Assembly (NCBI RefSeq): GCF_964199755.1
Contig: NC_133897.1
Location: forward strand, 158,422,678-158,486,677
Length of the DNA: 64,000 nt
Direction of reading: 5' to 3'
DNA from: Larus michahellis
Lineage: Eukaryota; Chordata; Aves; Charadriiformes; Laridae
The notes beneath the pieces were generated by a model. The model was not told where the DNA came from. It searched no databases and worked only from the letters and a program-made list of their open reading frames with translations. Of this stretch, positions 15,336-26,928 are shown one piece after another. The position numbers and the translations under genes were made by a program. Position 1 is the first letter of the stretch. The number at the start of each line of letters is the position of its first letter.

Positions 15336-18300
15336 AAATACTGTGTAAAGACTTTGCTTTGTCTCCTGCTGTTGTCATTAGATGCTCGTTTCCATGACAT
15401 CCCTCTCCCTGTCATCGTGGCTGTGACCTGACAGAAGCCAAAGGGGAGTTAGGTGAGAGGAAATTATGATAGTTTTGTAGCTTAGGAGGGAGTTGAGTTT
15501 CTTCCTCTCCCCTGTCCCCCCGCCCTTGTGTTAATTCAAGTAGATAAAATCGTTGGTCTAATGTGCTTGGTTAGTTCAACCAGTGTTGCCACCATGAAGG
15601 TGGGTGGTAGCAATGTCTGTCTTGGCCACGGTCATCTGCCTGCTGGAAGTAAAGTTGAGGTGATGTATTTTTACACCAGTCACCCCAGCGTGTGGGCTCT
15701 GCGTTCCTTCCAAATACGTATAATTACATTTTCAGGGCATGACCTTCATTCTGCGCTAGGGACCCAGCTCTGTATTTTGAGGGCTGCTTTGTAGTCGGCT
15801 CACCTTAATTGCTTCCTGTTTGATTTTGAACAGGAGTTAAATGGGATAAGAAAATAAACCGAGATGGTGAGTGTTGAAGTGGTTGAAACAACAGAGCATT
15901 TTCCCTTTTTAAGTGCTGAAATCGGCAGAGCCACTCTTCCTGGTCAAACACCTTAACACTGCGTTCATCTGAATAGTTAGGTGGGATTTCAAGGAATACA
16001 AAGTTCAAGGATGCACGAAAGGGAGCAAAGGAAAAGAAGAGCTATTTCTCACTTGAAGAATCTGCTGGGACAGATTCCTAACGTTTGTCAGATATATTAA
16101 ATCATATTTACATTCAGGAATTGTCTCGTGATCGGCTTCAGATGAGCAATACAGTACTTGCTTGACACAGCTCCTAAGGCTAGGTTTGATCTTTTTCCCC
16201 CCTCCTTTCACCCACTTACCTCCACTTCGGTCAGAACTTGAGCAAGAAATCAATGAGCCCTTTGATGTGGGGGAAGAAGGTGCTTTTTGAAAAAGTTGAG
16301 CCTTGTACTTTTTGATTTTCATAATTCCCGTTAAATACATATTTGCTTGGCTTCCAACCATCCAGGCAGCGGTGCTGCCAGATAACACCAGTGCCAGCAA
16401 CTGAACTGGGACCGAAGGTTCAGGTTTTCTATTCCTTTTGAGTTCGGAGTGGGAAGAAGATGGGCTGTGTGTGTGTGTACATGGGGTGGGGGAGTGGAGG
16501 TAGCGTTTTAGGGACAGTGTAGATGCCAAAGATCTCTGTCCTGCAAAGCCTAGGGTGACCGTCCTAACAATTTTGCACATGGGACTCCCAGAAGAAAGTA
16601 AGTGTCTAAATCCCATTTAATGAGGTGCTTTAAGTGCTCGGCTGAAGATTTCTTGGGGGGGGGGGGAAGTGTTCTGTTAGAAAAATGGGAGAAAATAAAG
16701 CTTTTTTCTTCAATTTGTCCGCACCGCCCCCTTGTAACTGGGTTTATAGAAGTGGGCTGCAGTTGCTTTTTTCAGTGCATGGTTCAGATATTCACTTATG
16801 AGGAAAAAGAATGATGTGAAATGAAACTGTTAATCTTATCCAAACTGTAAATCAGGACCTCTTCCAGCTCTGAATAACAGAAAAGTTATACCTTTTATTA
16901 GGCAGGATAACTTATTTTAAAAGAACATGAATTTCACTTGCTATCTTAGATATTGTTCAGGAACAGAAGCAAGCTGTTGTTCATTCTAGAAATTCTAGAA
17001 TTTCTAGAATTCTAGAAATTCAAGAATTTCTAACTGTATCTCCATCCTCTGAAACAAAGCGAGAGATGTAGATCCATCCACCGACTATGAAAAAAGTCTG
17101 TCACCTTTGGGTCCCACTTTCACAGATTAGCAAAACCCCTCGCTTCTCCCCATTAAACGAGCTTAGGCCACAATGATTAATAAAGCTTTCCTTATTTGTC
17201 AGCTTCTAAAATCATTTCGAGAATAGTTTTGGGTTTTTTCTTCTATCTGCAGAAGGTTCTTGGTCTTTTGATGAATAGGATACTTAACGGTTACTTAATT
17301 TCTTACTCTCACCTTTTAATTGAGCATCAGTTCCACTTGCCACTTTCCTCCTGGAAGAGTCCACTGGATCATGAACGGGATCACAAATTGATACTCTAAA
17401 AGAGTCTGATTTTATGGGATGATGCTTCATATTTATGACATTTCTCACTTTTCTGAAGGGTTATGAAGTGCCAAAACAATGCAGTGAAAAATAAATAAAT
17501 TTAACACAGCCCGTGGGTGCAGGAGTGAAAAACTTCTCCTGGTCATTAAACTGCCGCTACAATAAAGAGGAAGGTGATTTCCACTTTCTGACTCTGCGCG
17601 AGAGGTTAGGAAGTTCGGAAGACACAGGCATCCCACACGAGTATCCGGGCTGGATTCAGTTAGTAACGCATTGTATATGGATAAGGAAGTGTTGGGGTTT
17701 GCTGCTGTTTTGGAGCAATAAAGGAGATAAGCTTATAAAAGAAACCTCTGAGCCGTGAAATAAAACGCAGCAAGTATTTACAGTGCTTGCCAAACAGCTG
17801 TACCAAAACACTACTCGAAATACAAGGAGCATTTTTAGCTTCATCCCTCTGCTCCTTTACTTTCACAGGAGATTTCAAGCCACTTCTCTCCCAGAAAAAC
17901 ATGAGGCAAAATATGGCATCAAAAGAAACTAGAAACAAATGATCGTTGTGAATATAAAATTGCCCTTATCATATACTCTTGCTGTTTTTGTTTAATAATG
18001 CTGATTTTTAAGTTTCCAGCTTCATTTTTTTTCCTTGTGTACAAGTTCTGTCTTTCCAGCCAACTAACAGCGTGAATGACTTCAACACATCAATACAGAA
18101 TGTGCTGGGGGAGCACTGGGATGTACAAAAGCACCTGTGTTGGCTTAATTCAGCTCCCATCTGAGCCTTCCATGGAAATTCCATGTTTCTTCCAGGGAAA
18201 CAGACTTGTGCCAGTGGAAGATGCTCTTGAAAATTTTCTCACTGCCTCTAAAGAAATCATTTGACTTACCCCTGCCATAACCACTCTGGCTGCTGTAGCA

Positions 18301-19288
18301 CTTTGCAACCATTGCAGGCTGTTGAGAGATGACAAACATTTCATCAGAGTTGTATTAAAAGGAGAGTTTCAGGGAAGTGGAATAGAATTACTGTAAACTG
18401 GAAATACGCCAGGCCACTTCAGTTAACATCTGAATTTATTCAAAACGGAAGGTAGAGGTGGTTGTTTCATCTACGGAGATGAACCATCTTCTAATACGCT
18501 GGGTTTTTTTTTTAAACAACTTTTTTGTTTTGATTGATCTGTGTTAAGAGTCATCGGCCAATGAATTATCAGAAAAATAAAACTGAACGATAGGGGATCC
18601 TAACGCAGGCAGACAGCTTGGGAAGAGACTCAGGATTTACTTTCCAGCTTACGGGTTTGCTATTTCCTCATTTTAAGAGAACATCTATGGGAGCTTCTGA
18701 AAAAACGGCTCTGCTGACTGAAAACTAACCACTCATTTCCCCTTGAGGTTTCCACGTAGACGAGGCCTAAACCTGCCTAGGAAAAAAAAATAATCAAGAA
18801 ATGAGATAGATGAGCCGCAGAAGCCGGATTTCATTTCCAGTACAAAATGTTTGACGTTCATCAGGTTTCACCTCCCTTCGTGCCATTTACTCATCTCAGG
18901 CATTAGCTGTAGAGTCAGTGGGGACATGCAACAGCGAGAACATTATCCAAGATTCAGAATAACAGTCTGGGAAGTCAAAGGGTTGTTTGGCTTTTTTTTC
19001 TAATTCTGCCATTCACCTTCTACAGAGATCTTGACCGAAGGGAGGATGCAAGTGTTTGGAGCACCTTGCTGATGGCAGTGGACTCGGCGGTGTGAGTAAT
19101 GCTCATCATGGAAGAGCTGCAGTAACCGCACATCTAGTTGGGACCAGGATTGGGTGAGACACTGCCCAGGCAGTGAGAGTACCACCTCTTTATCCGTTCT
19201 TGATTATATGACAGGGTATTTTTTCCACATCTCTACAGAGGCCAAGCGCCTTGTCTCTAAGTGTGTCCAGACTCCATCTTCCTAGGAA
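15336..19288. other. Gene-free region downstream of MYC
   Basis: No supported gene. The minus-strand open frame at 16005-16616 (203 codons) has a low-complexity Ser/Lys/Pro-rich translation with no recognised domain and is likely chance. The region holds a short GT repeat (complementary strand CA) near 16466-16478, a 9-10 base G run near 16656, and the TTCTAGAA cluster at 16984-17026. No CR1 copy was seen before 19289. Confidence 0.5.
16984..17026. repeat. Five tandem TTCnnGAA palindromes
   Basis: TTCTAGAA occurs at 16984-16991, 16993-17000, 17002-17009 and 17010-17017, followed by TTCAAGAA at 17019-17026. The period is 9, 9, 8 and 9 bases. Each unit is a perfect or near-perfect palindrome and has the TTCnnGAA core of a heat-shock element, but the spacing is one base shorter than the 10-base period of a standard continuous HSE. 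The whole block is strongly self-complementary. Confidence 0.9.
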
Positions 19289-19771
19289 ATCATAGAACCA
19301 TAGAATCATAGGGGTTGGAAGGGACCTCTGGAGATCATCTAGTCCAACCCCCCTGCCACAGCAGGGTCACCCAGAGCAGGTTACACAGGAACGTGTCCAG
19401 GTGGGTTTTGAATGTCTCCAGAGACGGAGACTCCACCACCTCTCTGGGCAGCCTGTTCCAGTGCTCTGCCACCCTCAAAGGAAAGAAGTTCCTCCTCATG
19501 TTCAGGTGGAACTTCCTATGCTCAAGTTTGTGCCCGTTACCTCTTGTCCTGTCCCCGGGCACCACTGAAAAGAGCCTGGCCCCATCCTCCTGACACCCAC
19601 CCTTTAAGTATTTATAAGTGTTGATAAGATCCCCCCTCAGCCGTCTTTTTCCGGACTGAAGAGACCCAAATCCCTCAGCCTTTCTTCATAAGAGAGATGT
19701 TCCAGTCCCCTAATCATTTTGGTAGCCCTTTGCTGCACCCTCTCCAGCAGTTCCCTGTCCTTCTTGAACTG
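19289..19771 (-). mobile_element. CR1 LINE 3' fragment
   Basis: The left edge has the reverse complement of the CR1 tail (ATAGAACCATAGAATCATA) followed by GGTTGGAAGGGACC. The reverse strand encodes the C-terminal end of CR1 ORF2, including the NRLPREV and SLETFK words (19335-19565), and further upstream the LERVQ-type region. It is about 480 bp and 5'-truncated, as is usual for CR1. The frame is partly broken, so the copy is inactive. Confidence 0.95.
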
Positions 19772-20453
19772 AGAAATGAGATGAGTTGGTTTTTCTGACA
19801 ATAAAGAGTATGACCTTTGGCGCTGAATATTAATGCATATGAAAAAGTTCCATCTGCCATTTGTGGAAACTATTTAATATTTGTAGTTACTGAGCAAACC
19901 TTGCTTCAAGTCACCACCAACGCCTGGGAGCCCAAGCTACGAGGGACATCTGCATGGTCGTGCTGAGAGCCGTGAGAAAGGAGGGAGAAATCGTTGGCTG
20001 AGGGTGGAGCTCCATGGCTCTGGTCGACTTTGGTGGCAAAGCGTCTTATTCCCACAAGCACTGCAGTTTCCAGCTTGATGTACGAATTGTGGCGCAATGC
20101 CTTGTTCTGCACAAGTCCAGGAGAAAGCAGCCGGGTGGGTTAGTTCCTGGCATTATATATTATGGCAATTGCATTTTGTTGCTAAACTCACCCTTCATCT
20201 ATGTCTCTCTGTGAGTCTTGCCACGGCTACTGTTTTGTCGAATACATTTCCATTCAAGGCAAAACCTTTCTTGCAACCACGTGTAATTTCCATCGCAAGC
20301 TTCTATGTCCCAATTATGTGGAATTATGCTTTCCCTATAGGATCAAAAAGAAAAAAAAAAAAAAAAGAAGAAGAAATAAAGGATTAGGTGCTATTAATGA
20401 AGAGGTTTTAAAATACAAGCTGCAAAAATGGAGCAATCTGACTGGGTAACAAA

Positions 20454-20490
20454 TAGTTCCAAGCAAAGAAATTAACACTGCTTGGAACTA
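20454..20490. repeat. Perfect 12-bp inverted repeat with 13-bp loop
   Basis: TAGTTCCAAGCA at 20454-20465 is the exact reverse complement of TGCTTGGAACTA at 20479-20490. The spacer is 13 bases and AT-rich. The half-site contains TTCCAAG, and the right arm runs directly into TAATTAG. It could be a dimer-binding site or a hairpin; nothing else in the sequence decides between them. Confidence 0.9.
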
Positions 20491-20614
20491 ATTAGCCCCA
20501 TCAGCTTCCTTCATGCTAATTTATCCATGATGAAAGAGGATAGAAATAGCAAGAAGGGGGGAAAAAAATAAATTAAAAATTACAGGAATTGTGCGTTACG
20601 TACAACTGCTATGA

Positions 20615-20800
20615 GTAGGCAAAACGCGCGAGCGTGCGTGATGAAATGCCAAGTCCTGCTGCCGCCGCCCCCTCCCTCCGGCCGCCCCCTGGCAGGTCCC
20701 AGTCCCGCGGCAGCGCTCCCCTTTCCCAGCACGTTTCTCTTCCAGGCGCCACGCGTGTGCAAGGGGCTGCTCGCCGGGATGCAGCTGCCGGGGCGAGAGC
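20615..20800. other. Small isolated CpG-rich patch
   Basis: About 180 bp rich in CpG and GC (CGCGCGAG, GCCGCCGCC, CCGCGG, ACGCGT) lies inside otherwise AT-rich intergenic DNA, about 5.3 kb after the MYC poly(A) site and 12 kb before PVT1. It has no clear TATA box or splice donor of its own. It may be an orphan CpG island, that is, an enhancer or an unannotated promoter, or just a local GC-rich segment. Confidence 0.5.
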
Positions 20801-23800
20801 TTCTTTCCACTCCTTTTTCTCCCATTAATCTGCTCCGTGACGACAGCAGGACCAAACAAAGCCTCTCGGTGCAGGTAGTCCCTGTGATCTAGCGCCCGGC
20901 TGAGTGTCTGGCAAAGCCCTTTTTTGGCTCGTGCCCAAGGCCGCGCTGTGCTACGGATGAATTAGGGGAAGAGGGATCAACTCGGCAACCATGTAGATAC
21001 AGCCCACATGAACGAAAGGTTAACACGCTTCCCCGCCGTATGAAAATATCCCCACTCTCCCTCCCCCGCCGAAACATGGTGTCTGCACTGCACAGACCCC
21101 ACGTTGCTCAGCTCCCGGATTTATTCTGTCTGATTTGTGTCCTTAATTCAGGTTTATTCAGTCTGATATGGGCAACGCTGTTTCCTAGAATTCTTCCGGT
21201 TTTCATTAGACTGCACTGCAATCACTCCTTAAATAATTTGGTTTCTTTCATGTCATGTGCGTCCCAAGAAAGAAAACCTGCCCGGTAATAACTGCTACCA
21301 GAACACGGCTTGCCACCAAGAGTGCTTTAGGAAGGCTGGCGTTGACGTATCTAAAACCAAATAAAAATGTAGACAATGTAGTGAAGATGCTGGATCAGAA
21401 CCAAAGACGACTTTTCCACCCCCAGTTTCTAACAGGGTTTTTTCACTATTCCGCGCTCTATGAATTTACTTCTAGGCTACGCGTTAAATGCAGGAATGGA
21501 GCAGTAACCAGAATCTAAATTAAAAGGATGTAACAAGGTATATTGCGAGCGTTCTGCTGTAATCTATGTTCCATGCACGTACAAGTTTCAGAGGTAAATT
21601 GAATATGATCTGTTGGTTTCTGAGGAACCTGAACTATACTTCAATACAATACAGTATACAATACTTCAGCCTTGGACTAGGCTGGGTTTCCAACAGTAAA
21701 CAGCATCGTTACACGACAGCTGCAACCTAGCTTGCAAATAACAGACTTTTTATATTGTATAAATGTGATGGACAGGAGTGGAAAAAGGAGAATTTATATT
21801 TATTTTTTTTACTTCTATCGACCAAGTATTTTTCATAGGCAGCAATTTGACAAAAAAGTGCATCGGACTCTAATAGTTCACCACGTATTGGCTGCAGACA
21901 TTGTGATTCACAATGGATTCAGAGAAGAAAAGCCGTCTTATTTTGATAAATTGTACTAGTTTATAATATTAATTTGATCTCCAAAATCCCTCTCAGATTT
22001 TTCTTTGGGCACAAGTAAAATCTTATTATGCGTTCTCATTATCATTCATCATTATGGTAAAGAGTAAGATAATATTGTATTGTGCCTAGACTTCTACACT
22101 TTGAGGGAATGTAAAAGGCTATATGAATATCTTATGAAGTGATTGCAAAATAAAACTGACATCAAAGTGATTCAACTATGTAACATATTATTCCCTCCCT
22201 GTAAAACTGGATTGTTACTGAAAAATGCTTTCCTCCCTTTGCATTTGTGAAAGGGAGAGGAAAAAAAAAATCTCCTGCCCTTATGGAACAATACAGCATT
22301 TTTCCATGTTTTACAAGGGCAGAAGTATTCATCAGCATCTGTACTTTTAGTGGAAATTTGATTTTTGGTGCCTGATTAAAATGAATCCGCCCCTTCCCCC
22401 ACTCACGTCAGCACGCTGCCCTAAAACTGAGACCGGAGCGTGACACCCAAAACAGTGAACACAAACTGCGAAAGCATTAATGGGGCTCCGGGGGACAAAA
22501 TAACCGCCAGATATTTATGACCTGCTTTAGCAGCTGGAGCAAAATACGTGGGCAGCGAGGTGACTGCCACGGAGGGGCCTGCAGCTGCGCCGCGTTGCCT
22601 AGCCGTGGGGGGTTCCCCCATCCCTCTAAACTCCTTTTCAAACTCCTCTTTTTTGAAGCTGGTGGCCAAATTCCCATTAATGTCATGCGCTACCATATGG
22701 GAACGCTACGTGACAAAAGGTTTTAAGCTCAGTTGATGATTCCATGAGGTTTCCCTGTTGCTGGCCCTTGGGGAGCCTGCTCGGAGGAACAGTAAATCCC
22801 ACCCGAGGAAGAGTAGATCCCACCCGAGAGTGCCGGCTCCTGGAACAGACACACCGCATCCACGCAACGCAAAGTGACGATCCGGTGTGAACTCACTTTG
22901 ATGGTTCAAATCTGTTTAAAACGCCTTGAATAGAAAGCTTTGTCCTGACAGACGTTACAGCAAATCTGGTAGAGTCCGTCCTACCGCAGCCTGTCTGAAG
23001 CCATCATGAACACCCCACAGTGTGCAGATCAGTGATGACATTGATACGAATCATATTTATCCTGCTGGATGCTCCAGCCATGCACGGTTTCGATTTTGTG
23101 ACTATGAGGCCACCACAGCTTACTTATTCCCTGATTTAATTGGCTCTGCGTAAATTAGCTTTCGGTTCATACCTCCCTTTGTCTTGGTATGCATTAGGAG
23201 CAAAATCTCGGCCTCTTGACGAAGCACCACACAAACCACAAAGCTCTTATTGACTCCAGCAGGGCCAGGATTACAACCTTAATTTTGCAATCTTTCTTTA
23301 ATCTTCTCTTAATTAATTTAATTCTGATATCATCATCTAGATTGCCCCATTCATTTAGCATCACAGCATCTATCTCTTCATTCTCACTGGAAGGCTTTGG
23401 TAACTTTGCAAATGTTGCAGTTCTATCTCCCGTTCCTACCTTTTGATCTTTACTAACGACCTTCCTTTAATGTCTGCGGAGCTCAGCCTTTTATCAGGGA
23501 AGGCGCTCCACCCTCCCTGGTGGAGGGGACAACTGCTCAGATCAGCCTAGGCATGAGGAGCTGAAGTTCTACCTCCTGCCTCTCCGAGGTGATCCTGCTG
23601 GCCCGTCCTGGCTCTCCAGCCAGTTTGAAAACCGGTTCCGCCAAATCCAACTTAAAACTGAAGGGCAGACAGGGTTTCATGAAGTTTTACAGCCCATTCC
23701 AGTTTTAAGTAATTTCAGGACCTGCATTGTCTCTGCTGGGGGGGTTTCTTCTGGTAACCGCCTTGGGTGGGCAGTTCTGGTGTGGGTGGGAAGATGCAGT

Positions 23801-24476
23801 AACCCACAGCTTGCAGCGGGCAGTTTAGGTTGAAAAATATATAATCCATACTGTGCTGTTCCATTTGCTTTGGTTTGTGAGCTCAGCTGATGCTTTATTT
23901 TTTTTTTTTTTTTGCCTGGCCACACAAAAATACCGTGCTGCTGCCTTACGTACAGTTGATCTTAATGGTACCACCTAGGTACAGACAAGGTGTCCTCTCT
24001 TCTCCTTGGCCTCTGCGTGCCTGTGGCTCAGCTGGTGTGCAGCGGGCACCCAGCCGAGAGCACCGCAGCCGGGCCAGGGCGAGAGGAGGCCGGGTGCCAG
24101 GGTGCAGACGGGCAGGGCTTTGCACCAGGATCCCCCACTGACCCCCAGTCCATCCCATATCACTGGGATAAAAATGCTTATTCTGGTATCATTTCTTCCT
24201 AGGTGGAAAAAAAAATTATATTAGCGTGACTGTGCCCATACTGCATCACTGTAACTCATCAGATTTTTAAAAAGTGTAAATTTTGGGATAACGAGCTTAT
24301 GAAAATGCTGACGGCAAACAAGGCTGTGGAGTTGCACAGTGATTTCCACTGTGCTGTACATGATCCAGCCCTTTGGTCTTGGTGATTTACCTCCATATTC
24401 AGCCCCCTCCTCCTGACAGTGGGCCACGGTGAAAGAGCTGGTGTGCTGGATATCCTCACGCACTTCCCTCTCCATC

Positions 24477-24670
24477 ACAGGATGGTTGAGGTTGGAAGGG
24501 ACCTCTGGAAGTCATCTGGTCCAACCCCCCTGCTCAAGCAGTGCCACCTTGAGCAGGCTGTCCAAGACCATGACCTTTTGACCATGGCTTCTGAATATCT
24601 CCAAGGATGGAGACTCCACTGCCTCCCTGAGCAACCCGTTCCAGTGCTCAGTGACCAACATCCTGGTCGT
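24477..24670 (-). mobile_element. CR1 LINE 3' fragment, divergent
   Basis: It begins with GGTTGAGGTTGGAAGGGACC, the reverse complement of the CR1 3' end, and continues through the complement of the conserved CR1 3' region (GGATGGAGACTCCACTGCC, GTTCCAGTGCTCAGTGACC). The ATTCTATG tail is worn to a remnant. Its internal words (CTTGAGCAGGCTG) differ from those of the other copies here, so it is an older or different subfamily. Confidence 0.9.
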
Positions 24671-26860
24671 GACTGCTTCACAGGGTGGGTCTTGCTGTTA
24701 CACGTAATTTAACACAGAGTATGTCAATGTTCAGAGGTGCTGGGCATTTGCAGGTCCCATCGCCTCCAACCGTGGTTGGGGATGCTCATTGCTTTTAAAG
24801 GTAGGGCAAAAAACCCGCTGCAGTTTTCCTCTCCTGAAGCAATAATGGTTTCTGGATGAAAAGACAGCAGAGAAAGGATAAATCTGGGGTACAGACAGAT
24901 GCAAGTGCTCTGCCTGCCCTCTGCCATTTTTTTTCTGGGTAACTTTAAACTCGGACGCACTCTGGCTCTCAGGGGAGGCACATTTTCAGGAGCTCTCGGA
25001 TGTCAGCGGATGCAAAGCTCAGCTGAAACTGAGCACAAATGGAAAATCCTGTCCTTCGATCTCTCCTGGCACGTCAAGGATTTGCTTTGACCTCTTTAAA
25101 ATTTACCTGCTCTGCCCTCGTTTTCTCACTTCCATTCCCTTGTACCTATCGGGATCATTTGGCTCTAAGACAAACCATCCAAACAGATCGCCGTGGCTTC
25201 ACTGTCACGAGCTGTGGAAAAAAAAAAATAACATCCCGAAATCCTGTGGGCAGAGACTGGACACTGGCGGGAAGGCAAACGACAGTGTGCAGCATCTGCG
25301 CGGTGCTGGTTTTCTGGAGCTGGAGTCTGTTTGTGTGATGCCATTCATCTAGCGCGTGCTTTCTCTACTCACCGTCGCCGAGGTGAAGCTACGCAGCACG
25401 ACAACAAAACAAGCCGCTCTGCCTAGTGGTGGAAAGGTCTTTTCCCAGCACATACTACGGTTTTGCTGAGACGGGTGGCTAAAAATGGCGTGCTGATTTT
25501 AACGAAGATTGATAGTCCACACGAATATGCCGCCTGCCCGGCTTCTCTGCTGGACGCTCAGCAGACAGCCTTAAACAACGGGATCGCCTGTTGGTTTGGG
25601 GATTAAAAGCCGCCTGTGGAAGAGCGCGCTGAGAAAATGTGCTGAGAGCTTCTGCTGAAGGGGCTAATTCATAGTTTAGGCAAGTAGCTTCATAACCACG
25701 TCTATCATGAAAATTTGTTATCAGCATACTGTTTGAATCACAGATCAATGCACACTGATTTTGGCAAATCTAATTAGATTTGATGGGAAAGAACGTGTTT
25801 GCATTTTTTAGGCTCTGTAGTTCCCATCTCTTTACGTGTAATTTCATTTTTGATTTGTTTAACAGCGATTAAGGGCTGTGAATCATGATACTGCGGGGAT
25901 GTCAGCCCTGGTTATCCCACTCACTCAGCCAGCCCCGTCTCTCACCCGGCGCTGAGAACGGGAGGCTGGGATCAGGACTCCAGTGCCTCCCAGTTACACC
26001 AGCCAGAACTCCATGCGCTCTCCCTGTACGGCAACAGGCAAGATATTTTACATATCTGCACCTCCGTTTACATGTCTGTGAGCTTGGATATGGCATATAT
26101 ATGCATCTTAGGGGCATTATAAGATTCATTGATCCCTACGGCTTGTCAACTGTTTCCATTTCTTCTGCCCCCATGGCACAACGCAAAATTAATTATCATC
26201 ATTTGTGATGCGGAAGGGGCACAGCCTGGTGCTTCTCTGCCTTTGTGGGTACTGCCGCTGCTCTGCTTTCAATTTTTGCCTGGAATATGCAATTGCTTAA
26301 ATCTCCTCTTGGTAAAGCGAGGATACCAGCTACAGGGGTGGCCGTCATGAGGTCAGGGCTAAAATGGGACACTCTTTGGGACTAAACCAGTGAGCTGACG
26401 AGCAGCTTATGACAGACATCCACACCAGATAATTCTCCCTCCCTCCTTAGGTCTTTTCTCCAGTGCCTAAGGAGTTTATTTAATGGCAGTGAACCAGTTT
26501 AGCCATATTCACATTCCCACCCCAGGGGGAATCCTGTGCCTTGTAGTGCAGGAGTAGCATCATCCTGGCTGTGAAATGGGCTTCCAAATCCCAGGCCAGC
26601 GTCCTGCGCCAGTGGGCACCTTTACCTCTGACAGGGGAGGTGGGAAGAAAGGGGCCAGCGCAGGACAAAGTCTGAGGCGGCTCATTGCACCCAGGGCGCA
26701 GCCACTCTCCGGGCGGCAAAGAGATGCAAAGGAGGGCGTTGAACCAGGTCTCCCACTTCTTAGGGAGGTGCTGGGTCGTTACGTGAGACATGGGCAGTGG
26801 TGCCACCATCACCAGCCGTGCTAAAAAAAAGCACAAATCTCCCGGCTGTTTTTAAGGAAG
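24671..26860. other. Gene-free intergenic region
   Basis: Open frames are short and overlap in both directions. No CpG island, RNA gene or clear repeat was seen. Composition is ordinary. Confidence 0.5.
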
Positions 26861-26928
26861 ATCATAGAATCATAGAATGGTTCGGGTTGGAAGGGACCTT
26901 AAAGATCATCTCGTTCCAACCCCCAAGA
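26861..26928 (-). mobile_element. CR1 LINE extreme 3' end
   Basis: ATCATAGAATCATAGAATGG followed by GGGTTGGAAGGGACC and the ATCATCTCGTTCCAACCCCC word is the reverse complement of the last 70 or so bases of CR1. The match stops there, so the insertion is a very short 5'-truncated copy or has been cut by a later event. Confidence 0.93.

Larger units (their letters stand above)
19772..24476. other. Gene-free intergenic region, MYC to PVT1 interval
   Basis: No supported gene. Local features are the inverted repeat at 20454-20490, the CpG-rich patch at 20615-20800, an AT-rich stretch 21540-22260, and short poly-A/poly-T tracts (20350-20366, 23897-23913). The stretches 20450-20560 and 22430-22560 look like unique, possibly conserved regulatory DNA (TAATTA and ATGCTAAT words), but this was not tested. 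Confidence 0.45.

Noticed and set aside
16005..16616. 203-codon minus-strand open frame after MYC
   Set aside because: No recognised domain, Ser/Lys/Pro-rich, no splice or promoter signals; length compatible with chance.
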